Shown: positions 16,170 through 26,078, numbered from the stretch's first letter. The stretch: DNA of 64,000 bases from Anaerosolibacter carboniphilus (GCF_014205875.1 NZ_JACHEN010000012.1:62001-126000); one strand, 5' to 3'. Program-made: numbers and translations. Notes: generated from the letters alone by a model not told the origin.

Positions 16170-17057
16170 ATGAAGAGTTTTTTAAATAATTCAGGGTATT
16201 TTTTAAAAGAGGTACGGACTATTATTCGATTAGATTTAATGTCCAACATTTTCTCGCTTTTTAGTACCACCTTGATTTTCTTTATCCTTACCATGGTAAT
16301 GTCGGGATGGTGGATCAGTAATCAAGTAGTTGAGGCAGTTCAAGGAGAAGCAGAAATAAACGCTTATTTTGATGAGAATATTGGGAATGATGGAGTAACT
16401 GCATTGGTTGAAAAAATCGAGACCATTGATGGTGTGCAGGAGGCTCGCTTGGTCAATGAAGATGAGGCCTATGATCGAATGGCAGAAATACTAGGGGAAG
16501 ATGCTAGAGTATTGGAGTTTTTTGAGGATAATCCCTTCAGTCCATTTATTGAGGTGAAAATTCATCTGGAGGAAATCAACTCAGTGTTGACCCATCTAGA
16601 TACCATGGCAGATATTGCGTATGTAAGAGACAATCGAGAAATATTGGATCGTCTTAAAAATATCGCAGGGACATTGAAATTTCTAGGATTTGTGGTGGTA
16701 GGTGCGGTAGGTATTTCGACCTTGGTCATTATATCCCATATCATTAGGCAGGGAATATATAGTAACAGAGAACAAATAAATACCTTAAGACTCTTAGGCG
16801 CTCCTGAGCTATTTATTGCATTCCCATTTTTACTAGAAGGATTGTTTCTAACAGTGGGAGGGGGCATATTTGCAGCAGTTCTGGCCATATTCTCCATAAA
16901 ATATATTTATGCCCAGCTGGCAGGACCTCTTCCTTTTATTCCTTTGCCTTCCCGTGATGCATTGATATTTAATTTAGTGATTCTGATCACTGGCTTAAGT
17001 GCCTGCATGGGAATCGTGGGAAGTCTATTGGGACTATCATCGGCAAAAAACAATTAA
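16170..17057 (+). CDS. ftsX: Cell-division permease FtsX-like
   Basis: A 295-residue membrane protein with the FtsX layout: one N-terminal span (about 30-50), an extracellular domain (about 60-165; EAEINAYFDENI), then three spans. ATG 16170 is chosen over an upstream in-frame start at 16128 because GGGGTGA lies 7 bases before it and it gives the usual length; the longer form would sit inside ftsE. It follows the ftsE stop by 7 bases and ends in a terminator. The extracellular loop is the probable binding site for the coiled-coil protein. Confidence 0.9.
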   Translation: MKSFLNNSGYFLKEVRTIIRLDLMSNIFSLFSTTLIFFILTMVMSGWWISNQVVEAVQGEAEINAYFDENIGNDGVTALVEKIETIDGVQEARLVNEDEAYDRMAEILGEDARVLEFFEDNPFSPFIEVKIHLEEINSVLTHLDTMADIAYVRDNREILDRLKNIAGTLKFLGFVVVGAVGISTLVIISHIIRQGIYSNREQINTLRLLGAPELFIAFPFLLEGLFLTVGGGIFAAVLAIFSIKYIYAQLAGPLPFIPLPSRDALIFNLVILITGLSACMGIVGSLLGLSSAKNN

Positions 17058-17060
17058 GTT

Positions 17061-17092
17061 ATAAGCAGGCTGAAAAGCCTGCTTATATTTTT
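17061..17092 (+). terminator. Terminator of the ftsEX operon
   Basis: An 11-bp perfect stem (ATAAGCAGGCT at 17061-17071) with GAAA tetraloop is followed by five T residues. Confidence 0.9.
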
Positions 17093-17464
17093 GATCAATA
17101 AATAGATGTATACATGATTCAATATACCTTTCGACATAACTCGATCATCATGATAAATACATAACAAATCAACTTGCAAAATGACTGGGGTTTGTAAGAT
17201 TATCATCATGACGAATGGGCTGAAACCGTTGGAAAAAGTTAAAAAAATAACATTAAAAATATTTTGAATCTTCAAAAACAGGAAGGAATAACAGGATATA
17301 AATTGAATAAACTTCTATAAGGTCAGACCATCTGATGGATGGATGATCATATTTTAAAGAAGGAGGGAAGAGAGAAGGTTCACATCAGAGGAATAGGCAA
17401 ACTATTCTCAGGGGGAGGCAAACGTTACCAATAGGATTAAAAAGGAAAAGGGGGTCTTTATGCA
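17093..17464 (+). promoter_or_regulatory. Regulatory gap before lactate locus 1, with one operator candidate
   Basis: This 372-base gap holds AGGTCAGACCA at 17320-17330, which fits the LldR/PdhR-type pattern TNGTNNNACNA except at the first base. An imperfect inverted repeat (TCATCATGATAA at 17145-17156 with TTATCATCATGA at 17200-17211) is also present. No convincing promoter or ORF was found. The operator faces the lactate permease gene and resembles two better sites before lactate locus 2. Confidence 0.5.
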
Positions 17465-19147
17465 ATGTTAGCAATTCTAGCATCCATACCTATCTTATTG
17501 ACGGTAGTATTAATGGTTGGTTTTAACTGGCCGGCCAAAAAGGTTATGCCTGTGGCTTGGGGGGTGGCAGTGGTTCTGGCCGCGCTTAAATGGGGAGTAT
17601 CCTTCGACTGGTTAGCAGGATCCACTGTATTTGGCGCTTTAAGTGCATTTAATATTCTTATCATCGTGTTTGGTGCAATATTATTGATGAATACGTTAAA
17701 AAACAGTGGCGCAATTAAGGCTATCAATAAGACTTTTTATGGCATTAGTCCTGACAGAAGAATTCAAGCGATTATTATTGCTTTCCTATTTGGTGCATTT
17801 ATTGAAGGGGCAGCTGGGTTTGGTACACCTGCAGCACTGGCCGGACCACTGATGGTCGGACTTGGATTTCCACCATTGGCAGCAGCTATGTTAGCTTTGG
17901 TAGGAAATAGCACCCCTGTAAGCTTTGGCGCAGTTGGAACACCTATTTTGGGTGGTGTATCTTCTATATTAGGTTCTACAGAAATTTTAGCGAAAATTGA
18001 AGCTGCAGGCTTTACAGGACCTAGCTTCCTTCAAAATGTAGGGATCTGGGCAGCATTGCCCCATGCGATCATGGGCACCTTCATGCCGTTAATCATTGTT
18101 TGCATGATGACAAAATTGTTTGGTGAAAAGAAGTCCTTTAAGGAAGGCTTGGCGGTAGCACCTTTTGCAATTTTTGCAGGTCTTGCTTTTGTAGTACCTT
18201 ATATATTCATCGCATTTGTCTTTGGACCAGAGCTTCCTTCTTTAGCCTCGGGGCTAATTGCAATTGCCATTGTGATTACAGCTACGAAAAAAGGTTTTCT
18301 TCAACCTAAAACTACGTGGGATTTTGCCAACAGCAGTAAATGGGACAGCTCTTGGTTAGGCACATCAGAAAGTGCAGCGACGGTAGAGGATGATACTGCA
18401 GAAGTCAGCAGCTTCTTAGCATGGCTTCCTTATATTCTTGTATCTTTAATATTGGTTGTTACAAGGATTCCACAGCTAGGATTAAAAGCGATTCTAACTA
18501 GTCCTACTTTTACAATCTATTGGAAGGAAATTTTAGGAACGAAATTAAATTACTCTTTACAATATTTATATTTGCCTGGAACGATAGCGTTTATTTTCGT
18601 ATCGATCATCACGATCTTCATGCATAAGATGAACAGTCCTAAAGTAAAAGAAACATGGAAAACTTCCTTTAAACAGGTGATACCAGCAGCTATTGCCCTT
18701 AGCTTCGCAATCGCCATGGTACAGGTGATGCTAAACTCTGGCAATAATACCACAGGCGAAGTGGGTATGATGGTTGCCTTATCAAGAACGACAGCTGATA
18801 TTTTCCAGGGTGTATGGCCGATTTTTGCGCCATTCATCGGCATACTAGGGGCCTTCATGTCAGGAAGCAACACAACTTCTAATATTCTATTCTCAGGATT
18901 CCAATTCGGTGTAGCTGATCAAATTGGCATGTCTAGGCTGATCATTCTTGGTCTCCAAGTGGTTGGTGGAGCAGCTGGAAATATGATCTGTGTACATAAC
19001 GTGGTGGCAGCATGTACTACAGTAGGTGTATTGGGAAAGGAAGGCAAAGTGATCCGTACCAATGTCGTTCCTTGCTTTACATACGTTTTGGTTGCAGGTA
19101 TTTTTGCTTATCTTGCCATGTATCTTTTCGTACCTGGCTTATTCTAG
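17465..19147 (+). CDS. lctP: L-lactate permease, LctP family (locus 1)
   Basis: A 560-residue membrane protein of the LctP/GlcA family with about 12-14 hydrophobic spans. The conserved segment [16 protein letters not shown] (near residue 115) and the downstream [13 protein letters not shown] mark the family. It imports lactate, probably with protons. ATG 17465 follows a GGGGG site at about 11 bases; no better in-frame start is seen. It heads lactate locus 1 and is 551/560 residues long versus its paralogue at 47.6 kb, which differs mostly in loops. A hairpin separates it from etfB, which may lower downstream expression. Confidence 0.93.
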   Translation: MLAILASIPILLTVVLMVGFNWPAKKVMPVAWGVAVVLAALKWGVSFDWLAGSTVFGALSAFNILIIVFGAILLMNTLKNSGAIKAINKTFYGISPDRRIQAIIIAFLFGAFIEGAAGFGTPAALAGPLMVGLGFPPLAAAMLALVGNSTPVSFGAVGTPILGGVSSILGSTEILAKIEAAGFTGPSFLQNVGIWAALPHAIMGTFMPLIIVCMMTKLFGEKKSFKEGLAVAPFAIFAGLAFVVPYIFIAFVFGPELPSLASGLIAIAIVITATKKGFLQPKTTWDFANSSKWDSSWLGTSESAATVEDDTAEVSSFLAWLPYILVSLILVVTRIPQLGLKAILTSPTFTIYWKEILGTKLNYSLQYLYLPGTIAFIFVSIITIFMHKMNSPKVKETWKTSFKQVIPAAIALSFAIAMVQVMLNSGNNTTGEVGMMVALSRTTADIFQGVWPIFAPFIGILGAFMSGSNTTSNILFSGFQFGVADQIGMSRLIILGLQVVGGAAGNMICVHNVVAACTTVGVLGKEGKVIRTNVVPCFTYVLVAGIFAYLAMYLFVPGLF

Positions 19148-19182
19148 AAAGGTAATAGAGTAAACTGCTATTCAATAAAAGG

Positions 19183-19210
19183 TGCAGGATAGCATGTGGG
19201 TTATCCTGCA
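19183..19210 (+). terminator. Intercistronic hairpin between lctP and etfB
   Basis: TGCAGGATA (19183-19191) pairs with TATCCTGCA (19202-19210). No strong T-run follows, so it is more likely a processing or partial attenuation site than a full stop. Confidence 0.45.
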
Positions 19211-19246
19211 TCTTAAACAATCAATTATGATGAGGAGGGAATGAAA

Positions 19247-20044
19247 TTGAACATTATTATTCCAATTAAACAGGTCCCCGAAACAAGTAATGTAAAGATG
19301 GATAAAGAGACAGGTACTATGATCCGTGATGGGGTAGTAAGTGTGATTAATCCACTGGACCTCTATGCGATTGAAGCAGGTATTCAGCTAAAGGAACAGT
19401 TTGGTGGCAAGGTAACTGTATGCACAATGGGACCACAAACAGCCACCAAGGCTTTGAAAGAAGCAATAGCAATGGGCTGCGATGAGGGAATCCTTATTTC
19501 TGATAGGAAGTTTGCTGGGGCTGATACATGGGCTACCTCTTACACTCTATCAGAAGCCATTAAGCACATTGGAGAGTACGATCTAGTATTAGCTGGAGAG
19601 AGGGCAACGGATGGTGATACAGGTCAAGTAGGTCCAGGCGTTGCTGCTTGGCTAAATATTCCTCTAGCTACATATGTCAGTAAGATCAATGAGGTTACCA
19701 ATGATCGTATAACTGTTGAAAGACTGGTGGAAGACGGATATCAAGTATTACAAATGCCTCTACCAGCATTATTAACAGTGGTTAAAGAAATCAGTAATCC
19801 AAGGCTGCCGACCTTGAGGGGCAAGAAAAAAGCGAGAGTGAGCGAGGTTCCTGTAATGTCAGCTGCAGATCTACAATTAGAGGAATCCTATATCGGATTA
19901 AAGGGATCTCCAACGAAGGTTGTAAAGATTGGTTATCCAAAGGTAACAAGAGGCGGGAAAATTGTAAAGGCAGCCGGGGAAGAGGGCGTAAATGAAGCAG
20001 TAGAGGAATTGATTAAATTCTTGGAAGAAAAAGAATTGATATAA
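19247..20044 (+). CDS. etfB: Electron-transfer flavoprotein beta subunit (locus 1)
   Basis: A 265-residue EtfB. The N-terminal IIIPIKQVPETSNV is typical, and ATDGDTGQVGPGVA matches the DGDTxQVGP motif seen in EtfB subunits of electron-bifurcating ETFs rather than the AMP-binding form of mitochondrial-type ETFs. A TTG start at 19247 is preferred over ATG 19241, since GGAGG ends at 19238, only 2 bases from the ATG but 8 from the TTG, and the TTG start aligns with the paralogue at 43.9 kb. With the next two genes it should form a lactate dehydrogenase-ETF complex. Confidence 0.85.
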   Translation: MNIIIPIKQVPETSNVKMDKETGTMIRDGVVSVINPLDLYAIEAGIQLKEQFGGKVTVCTMGPQTATKALKEAIAMGCDEGILISDRKFAGADTWATSYTLSEAIKHIGEYDLVLAGERATDGDTGQVGPGVAAWLNIPLATYVSKINEVTNDRITVERLVEDGYQVLQMPLPALLTVVKEISNPRLPTLRGKKKARVSEVPVMSAADLQLEESYIGLKGSPTKVVKIGYPKVTRGGKIVKAAGEEGVNEAVEELIKFLEEKELI

Positions 20045-20057
20045 GGGGGGATTATAG

Positions 20058-21059
20058 ATGAGTTATGTATGGACGATTGCCGAACAAAGTAAGGGTAAAC
20101 TAAGGGAAGTTTCCTTCGAACTATTGAGTAGAGGGAGAAAATTAGCTGACAAAATGAACACAAAGCTCTGTTCTGTTTTATTGGGAAGCAATGTTTCTGA
20201 TGAGACGTTACAAGAGCTCATTTACAGAGGTGCCGATGAAGTTTATTTTGTAGATGATCCTCAGCTGGAAAACTTTATTGTGGAAACCCACAGTAATGTA
20301 TTATCAGATTTAATCAAGACATATCATCCCCATTCAGTTCTGGCTGCTGCTACTTCCAGTGGCCGAACCCTGATGCCATATGTGGCCATACAAGTTAGTA
20401 CAGGTTTAACTGCAGATTGTACAGAATTGGATATTGAAGAAGGAACAAATCACTTGCTGCAAACGCGACCAGCAATTGGTGGGAATATTATGGCTACAAT
20501 CAAAACCCCAAGTCATAATCCTCAGATGGCAACGGTAAGACCAAAATCGAGTAGACCATTGCCATTAGATAAAAATAGAGAGGGTAAAATTGTCCGATTA
20601 GGACTGAAAGATGAATTGGTAGATCATCGTGTGAAGATGGTAGGATTTAGAAAAGATGTAGAGGAATTTGTGAATATTGAGGAAGCAGAAGTCGTTATAG
20701 CTGGTGGCAAGGGTATGAAAAAACAAGAAAACTTCGCTTTATTACGTGACCTTGCGAACCACTTCGAGGGCGTACTGGGTGCTAGTAGAGATGCTGTTGA
20801 TAGAGGTTGGTTACCTTATCCTCACCAAGTAGGTTTAAGTGGTAAAACAATTTCACCAAAATTATATGTCTGTGCAGGTATTTCAGGCTCCATTCAGCAC
20901 TTAGCAGGTATTAAAACCTCTGAATATATTGTTGCAATCAATCAAGATCAGGATGCAAATATATTCCAGCTAGCAGACTTTGGCATCGTAGGTAACCTGT
21001 TTGAGGTTATTCCAAAGATTAATGCTAGGTTGGAAGCGTATAAGAAGGAGGGGAAATAA
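20058..21059 (+). CDS. etfA: Electron-transfer flavoprotein alpha subunit, short form (locus 1)
   Basis: A 333-residue EtfA. Its C-terminal FAD domain shows GASRDAVDRGWLPYPHQVGL and YVCAGISGSIQHLAG, with AINQDQDANIFQLADFGIVGN near the end. It starts directly with the N-terminal alpha/beta domain (SYVWTIAEQSKGKL) and lacks the Cys-rich extension found in the paralogue at 44.7 kb. AAGGGGGGATT is its ribosome site. It pairs with the EtfB encoded 13 bases upstream. The absent Fe-S extension is the main difference from the Acetobacterium LctC type. Confidence 0.9.
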   Translation: MSYVWTIAEQSKGKLREVSFELLSRGRKLADKMNTKLCSVLLGSNVSDETLQELIYRGADEVYFVDDPQLENFIVETHSNVLSDLIKTYHPHSVLAAATSSGRTLMPYVAIQVSTGLTADCTELDIEEGTNHLLQTRPAIGGNIMATIKTPSHNPQMATVRPKSSRPLPLDKNREGKIVRLGLKDELVDHRVKMVGFRKDVEEFVNIEEAEVVIAGGKGMKKQENFALLRDLANHFEGVLGASRDAVDRGWLPYPHQVGLSGKTISPKLYVCAGISGSIQHLAGIKTSEYIVAINQDQDANIFQLADFGIVGNLFEVIPKINARLEAYKKEGK

Positions 21060-21060
21060 G

Positions 21061-22485
21061 ATGAGATATAATCCCATTACCATTGAAATTATTGAAGAAT
21101 TGAGGAGAATTGTAGGATCCAAAAATGTCTTTAGTGATGAAGAAAAAATGGAAGCCTATTCCCATGACGAAACCAATGCAGAAGAATATGGCCATATGCC
21201 AGAGGTTGTTGTAACACCAACAACTGCAGAAGAAATTGCACAGATCGTTAAGCTGGCCAATCGTGAGCTGATTCCGATAACTCCCCGTGGTGCAGGAAGT
21301 GGTCTTTCCGGTGGAGCCATACCCATCTTCGGCGGTATTCTTTTATCTGTAGAAAAAATGAACAAGGTTCTAGATATAGATTATGGAAATATGATGTTGA
21401 CAACGGAGACTGGTATTGTAACGAACGAGATCAATGCATTGATTAAGGAAAAAGGTCTATTCTATGCGGGCTATCCAATGAGTTTGGAAACCTGTTATTT
21501 GGGTGGTAATATTGCTGAGAATGCTGGTGGAGGTAGAGCAGTAAAATATGGCGTTACTGGCCGATATATAATGGGAATGGAGCTTGTTACACCGAAAGGG
21601 GAAATTGTAAACTTAGGCGGTAAGCTATCAAAGGACGTTACAGGTTATGATCTAAAGCAACTGGTGGTAGGCTCTGAAGGGACACTGGGTATTGTGACAA
21701 AGGCGACAATCAGATTAACAGGGCTGCCGACAGCGAAGTCCAACCTTCTTGTTCTATATGAAACACCAAAAGCTGCCATTGATACAGTACCAGTGATTAT
21801 GGCAAAAGGGACAATTCCAACCAGTATGGAATTTATGGATAAACTATCCGTTAAAACAGCTTGCGAATATTTAAATGAAAGCCTACCTTATCAACAGGCT
21901 GGTGCCATGCTGTTAATTGAAATTGATGGAACCAACCAAGAGCAAGTCGAATTAGAGGCCGAAGCAATTGGTGACTTGTGTATGGAAAATGGGGCCATTG
22001 AGGTTTATGTAGCCGACAACTATACAACCCAAGAAAGGATTTGGAGTGTTAGAAGAAATATCGCTGAAGCCTTTAAAGTTGTAAGTCCAATTCAAAGCTT
22101 AGAGGATATTGTCGTTCCTATAGCAGCAATTCCAGATATTATTCCTGAGTTGGATCGTATCTCTGAAAAGTATGATATAAAGATTCCATGCTATGGGCAT
22201 GCTGGTGATGGTAACCTTCATGCAACCCTTGTAAAGAATCCAGATCATACATTAGAACATTGGCATGAGATTGAGCCAAAGGCGTTAAGAGAATTATATC
22301 AAGTAACAAAAAAATTAGGTGGTAAAATCAGTGGTGAGCATGGAATTGGTGTGAAGCGTAAGGGATATATGTTAGAGAATATGGATCCAGTAGAATTGGA
22401 TTTAATGAAGGCAATTAAAAAGGCGTGGGATCCTAACTATATTATGAACCCTGGAAAGATGTTCGATTTGGATGAATCAAATTGA
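21061..22485 (+). CDS. glcD: FAD-linked lactate dehydrogenase, GlcD family (locus 1)
   Basis: A 474-residue flavoprotein. The FAD-binding-4 (PCMH) domain occupies about residues 45-225 (TPRGAGSGLSGGAIPI; NIAENAGGGRAVKYG), and the C-terminal FAD-oxidase domain carries [12 protein letters not shown] and GEHGIGVKRKGY. ATG 21061 follows the etfA stop by one base, with GGAGGGG upstream; the frame is open back to 21001 but that overlaps etfA. It should oxidise lactate to pyruvate and pass electrons to the adjacent ETF. Its last codons lie within a strong hairpin shared with the gap to larA. Confidence 0.9.
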   Translation: MRYNPITIEIIEELRRIVGSKNVFSDEEKMEAYSHDETNAEEYGHMPEVVVTPTTAEEIAQIVKLANRELIPITPRGAGSGLSGGAIPIFGGILLSVEKMNKVLDIDYGNMMLTTETGIVTNEINALIKEKGLFYAGYPMSLETCYLGGNIAENAGGGRAVKYGVTGRYIMGMELVTPKGEIVNLGGKLSKDVTGYDLKQLVVGSEGTLGIVTKATIRLTGLPTAKSNLLVLYETPKAAIDTVPVIMAKGTIPTSMEFMDKLSVKTACEYLNESLPYQQAGAMLLIEIDGTNQEQVELEAEAIGDLCMENGAIEVYVADNYTTQERIWSVRRNIAEAFKVVSPIQSLEDIVVPIAAIPDIIPELDRISEKYDIKIPCYGHAGDGNLHATLVKNPDHTLEHWHEIEPKALRELYQVTKKLGGKISGEHGIGVKRKGYMLENMDPVELDLMKAIKKAWDPNYIMNPGKMFDLDESN

Positions 22486-22505
22486 CGTAGTCAATTTGAT
22501 TCATC
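22471..22505 (+). repeat. Perfect 16-bp hairpin across the glcD stop codon
   Basis: 22471-22486 and 22490-22505 are perfect complements around a GTA loop (arm begins GATGAATCAAATT). The glcD stop (22483-22485) is inside the left arm. No T-run follows, so it is probably an mRNA stabilising or processing element controlling larA output. Confidence 0.6.
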
Positions 22506-22534
22506 TGTGGAGCGATAAAAAGGAGGAAATGCCT

Positions 22535-23812
22535 GTGGCTGTTATAAAAATACCTTATTCTAAAGGTTTTGTCGATTTGGAAGTATCAAATGAAAATCTA
22601 CTGGCTGTGCTAGAATCGAAAGCCCATCATTTCAAGACGGAAGAGGATCAAGTAACCATAGCAAAGAGAGCGCTGGAAAATCCCATCGATTCACCCAGAT
22701 TAATGGAGTTAGCAAAGGGAAAAAATAAGATTGTAATTATCACCAGTGATCATACAAGACCTGTGCCTAGCAAAATTACGCTGCCATTACTGCTGGAGGA
22801 AATCAGAAGTGGAAATCCCAATGCGGATGTTACCATATTAATTGCAACTGGGTTTCATCGATTAACAACCTATGAAGAAATGATGAATAAATTTGGAGAA
22901 GAAATCGTAAAAAACGAAAAGCTTGTAAATCATGACTGCAGGGATAAAGATAGCTTAGTAGATGTGGGTATATTACCATCAGGGGGAAAATTAATATTGA
23001 ATAAGCTGGCCATGGAGGCAGATTTATTAATAGCAGAAGGTTTTATCGAGCCCCATTTCTTTGCTGGTTTCTCAGGCGGCAGAAAAAGTGTATTGCCTGG
23101 TGTGGCCTCTGGGACAACTGTATTGGCGAATCACTGTGCCAAGTTTATTGCCAGTGAATACGCTAGAACTGGCATCTTAGAAGGAAATCCCATCCATAGG
23201 GATATGGTATATGCAGCTGAGGCTGCTAATTTAGCATTTATTTTCAATGTAGTCATTGATAGCGAGAAGAAAATTATCAATGCATTTGCAGGGGATCGGG
23301 TGGCAGCCCATGAAAGGGGCTGTGAGTTTGTAACTGCATTGGCAAGTGTGAAAGCACAGCCAGCAGACATTGCGATTACTTCGAATGGCGGATATCCATT
23401 AGATCAAAATATCTATCAGGCGGTAAAAGGCATGACGGCTGCAGAGGCTACTGCAAAAGAAGATGGCGTCATTATTATTGCTGCTGCATGTAATGATGGA
23501 CACGGCGGCAAAGCCTTTTATGATACCTTCATAGAAAATCCAACTGCCCAGTCTATTATGGATAAGATCATGCAAATTCCAATGGAAAAAACAATTCCAG
23601 ATCAGTGGGAGTCACAAATATTGGCAAGAATCTTAATAAAACATAAAGTAATTCTAGTTACCGATCAATGTGATCCAAAGATGGTAACGGATATGCATAT
23701 GCTACATGCCTATACATTGGAGGAAGCATTGACGATGGCGCATGAGATCAAGGGTGAAGATGCAACGGTTACGGTTGTACCTGATGGTGTTTCAGTAATC
23801 GTAGGAAATTAG
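22535..23812 (+). CDS. larA: Nickel-dependent lactate racemase LarA
   Basis: A 425-residue LarA homologue. With the GTG start at 22535 (AGGAGG 8 bases upstream), the residues known from Lactobacillus plantarum LarA fall at identical numbers: His108, His174, Lys184 (SGGRKSVLPG), the lysine that anchors the nickel-pincer cofactor, and His200. The frame extends upstream to 22472 but that start lies inside the hairpin. LarA interconverts D- and L-lactate, letting a stereospecific dehydrogenase use both. The maturation genes larB, larC and larE are not in the window. It ends lactate locus 1 and is followed by a strong terminator. Confidence 0.93.
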   Translation: MAVIKIPYSKGFVDLEVSNENLLAVLESKAHHFKTEEDQVTIAKRALENPIDSPRLMELAKGKNKIVIITSDHTRPVPSKITLPLLLEEIRSGNPNADVTILIATGFHRLTTYEEMMNKFGEEIVKNEKLVNHDCRDKDSLVDVGILPSGGKLILNKLAMEADLLIAEGFIEPHFFAGFSGGRKSVLPGVASGTTVLANHCAKFIASEYARTGILEGNPIHRDMVYAAEAANLAFIFNVVIDSEKKIINAFAGDRVAAHERGCEFVTALASVKAQPADIAITSNGGYPLDQNIYQAVKGMTAAEATAKEDGVIIIAAACNDGHGGKAFYDTFIENPTAQSIMDKIMQIPMEKTIPDQWESQILARILIKHKVILVTDQCDPKMVTDMHMLHAYTLEEALTMAHEIKGEDATVTVVPDGVSVIVGN

Positions 23813-23839
23813 AATAGGCTGTTCATTAAAATATAAGAT

Positions 23840-23884
23840 ATCAAAATGAAAGAGTCCGTGGGGCTCTTTCATTTTGATTTTTAA
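23840..23884 (+). terminator. Terminator of lactate locus 1
   Basis: A 15-bp perfect stem (ATCAAAATGAAAGAG at 23840-23854 with 23864-23878), nine-base loop and T-rich tail. Confidence 0.9.
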
Positions 23885-23994
23885 TAAGGATTCTTGTCGA
23901 ATTACTCAATGAATTAGTTGGTTATTCAAGGTGGTTATGATATATTTATTAATAATAAAATTACGCTTAAATAAGTCGAAAGGGGAAACGAATC

Positions 23995-24387
23995 ATGTTG
24001 ATATGGAAAGAAGAATATTCTATAGGAGTAGAACTAATTGATGCACAGCATCAACATCTTTTTGAAATTGGAAATAGCGCTTATAAGCTATTGCGGGATG
24101 ATTTTTGTACGGATAAGTATGACAAGGTTGTGCAAATCATTGAAGATTTGCGCCAGTATACCCAGTTTCATTTTAAATCAGAAGAAGAATATATGAAGAA
24201 AATTAACTACCGCAGATATTTTAGCCAAAAAGTAGAACATGATGATTTCATAAGAAAAATAAATGCAGTAAATCTTGATATTGTAGATGAAAATCCTGAA
24301 AAATATTTAGAAGATATATTGGCATTCATTTTTAATTGGACGCTTGAACATATATTGCAAAAAGATAAATTAATTAAAGCTGAGTAA
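23995..24387 (+). CDS. Bacteriohemerythrin
   Basis: A 130-residue hemerythrin-like protein. Iron ligands are visible in IDAQHQHLF (His19), the HFKSEEEYM block near residue 61, VEHDDF near residue 80 and WTLEHILQKD near residue 115, the usual H-HxxxE-H-HxxxxD set. It carries a non-heme diiron site that binds O2; in anaerobes such proteins are thought to sense or scavenge oxygen. GAAAGGGG lies upstream of the ATG. It is monocistronic, convergent with prfC and shares its terminator. Confidence 0.9.
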   Translation: MLIWKEEYSIGVELIDAQHQHLFEIGNSAYKLLRDDFCTDKYDKVVQIIEDLRQYTQFHFKSEEEYMKKINYRRYFSQKVEHDDFIRKINAVNLDIVDENPEKYLEDILAFIFNWTLEHILQKDKLIKAE

Positions 24388-24427
24388 CAGATGGAATGGA
24401 GAATATCGGTGCGTACATATTTAGGGA

Positions 24428-24472
24428 ACAACCCACTACATGAAGAAAAGATTATTGTAGTGGGTTGTTTGT
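24428..24472. terminator. Convergent terminator between hemerythrin and prfC
   Basis: A 13-bp stem (ACAACCCACTACA at 24428-24440 with 24456-24468) is followed by a T-rich tail on the plus strand. It lies 6 bases from the minus-strand prfC stop and probably serves both genes. Confidence 0.75.
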
Positions 24473-24473
24473 T

Positions 24474-26078
24474 TTATTTACGCAAGGAAATTTCTTTCAA
24501 GACGGCATTTTTATTTCGATCTTTTACTTGGCTGATGGACCATTCATTTTGGAATAATAGGACTGGATGTCCATCTTCGTCCTCGACAATCATTGTATCC
24601 ATGGTGATACTAAAGGTTTTTGGATCAAAATTATCCATTTCAACCCAGCGAATATAACGATAGGGAAGATTTTGCATGATGATATCTACTCCATATTCGT
24701 TTTTAAGGCGATACTCTAAAACTTCAAACTGAAGGGCACCAACTACACCCACAATTAATTCTTCTACACCAATATCAGGTCGTTTGTAAACCTGTATTGT
24801 ACCTTCCTCTGCCAATTGGGTAATCCCCTTGATAAATTGCTTTCGCTTCAGGGCATTTTTTGTATATATTTTAGCAAAATGCTCAGGCGCAAACAGAGGT
24901 ATCCCTTCATACTGTAATTTAGACTGATCCTGACATAAGGTATCACCTATTTTAAAGATTCCAGGGTCATGAATCCCGATAATATCACCAGGGTAGGCAG
25001 TTTCTACTACAACACGCTCTTGGGCTAAAAACTGCTGTGGTTGTGCCAATCTAACCTTTTTATTTTCTTGTACATGATTCACAGTCATACCCTTTTCAAA
25101 CTTACCAGAACAAATTCTTAAAAATGCGATTCGATCCCTATGGGTAGGGTTCATATTGGCTTGTATTTTGAAGATAAAGCCAGAAAAATTATCTGTTTCA
25201 GGATTGATTTCTCCTAAATTGCTAAGGCGAGGTGTCGGAGGGGTAGTGATGTTCAAAAAGGATTCTAAAAATGGTTCTACACCAAAGTTTGTCAAGGCAC
25301 TTCCAAAGAACACAGGTGTTAATTCTCCATTTAAGATCTGTTCCAGATTAAAACCATCTCCTGCCATGTCTAAAAGGCTAATATCATTGATTAGCTGTTC
25401 ATGAAGATCTTCTCCGAGTAATCCTCTAAACTGCTCGTCAAAAATATCTCCTACGATGGCTTCAGCTACAGACTGTCCGTGATTTCCGTCTTTGAAGAGT
25501 TCAATTTGTTTTTTTTGACGATTGAAAACCCCTTTGAAGTTTCTATCGGTACCAATAGGCCAATTCATAGGATAAGAACGAATACCTAAAACGTTTTCGA
25601 TATCTTCTAATAGCTCAAAGGGATCTTTTCCAGCACGATCTAGTTTGTTAATGAAGGTGAAGATGGGGATTCCCCTCATTTTACAAACATGAAACAGTTT
25701 TTTTGTTTGGTCTTCTACCCCTTTGGAGCAGTCAATAACCATGACAGCACTGTCTGCAGCCATTAAGGTTCGATAGGTGTCCTCACTGAAATCCTGGTGG
25801 CCGGGTGTATCCAAGATGTTAATGCAATAGCCGTTATAATCGAATTGAAGCACACTGGAGGTGACAGAGATTCCTCTTTGTTTTTCGATCTCCATCCAGT
25901 CAGATACAGCATGGTTTTGTGCTCTCCTTGATTTAACGGAACCTGCCAAACGAATAGCTCCTCCATATAATAGCAGCTTTTCTGTCAGGGTTGTTTTACC
26001 CGCATCGGGGTGGGAAATAATTGCGAAGGTTCTTCTTCTTCGTACTTCATCTATAAAACTTAAAGTTTCTTCAGCCAT
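24474..26078 (-). CDS. prfC: Peptide chain release factor 3
   Basis: A 534-residue translational GTPase. G1 is SHPDAGKTTLTEK near residue 22, G3 DTPGHQDFSED and G4 FINKLDR, with the RF3-specific middle domain (GVFNRQKKQIELF). Length matches RF3 (about 530). It recycles release factors 1 and 2 from the ribosome after peptide release. It is transcribed alone. Its upstream gap faces two small plus-strand genes. Confidence 0.95.
   Translation of the reverse strand: MAEETLSFIDEVRRRRTFAIISHPDAGKTTLTEKLLLYGGAIRLAGSVKSRRAQNHAVSDWMEIEKQRGISVTSSVLQFDYNGYCINILDTPGHQDFSEDTYRTLMAADSAVMVIDCSKGVEDQTKKLFHVCKMRGIPIFTFINKLDRAGKDPFELLEDIENVLGIRSYPMNWPIGTDRNFKGVFNRQKKQIELFKDGNHGQSVAEAIVGDIFDEQFRGLLGEDLHEQLINDISLLDMAGDGFNLEQILNGELTPVFFGSALTNFGVEPFLESFLNITTPPTPRLSNLGEINPETDNFSGFIFKIQANMNPTHRDRIAFLRICSGKFEKGMTVNHVQENKKVRLAQPQQFLAQERVVVETAYPGDIIGIHDPGIFKIGDTLCQDQSKLQYEGIPLFAPEHFAKIYTKNALKRKQFIKGITQLAEEGTIQVYKRPDIGVEELIVGVVGALQFEVLEYRLKNEYGVDIIMQNLPYRYIRWVEMDNFDPKTFSITMDTMIVEDEDGHPVLLFQNEWSISQVKDRNKNAVLKEISLRK

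Noticed and set aside
17145..17211. Inverted repeat as an operator or attenuator of locus 1
   Set aside because: Pairing is imperfect, the loop is over 40 bases and the sequence is A/T-rich; chance is likely.
24391..24657. 88-codon plus-strand ORF
   Set aside because: It is mostly antisense to the 3' end of prfC and has no family features.
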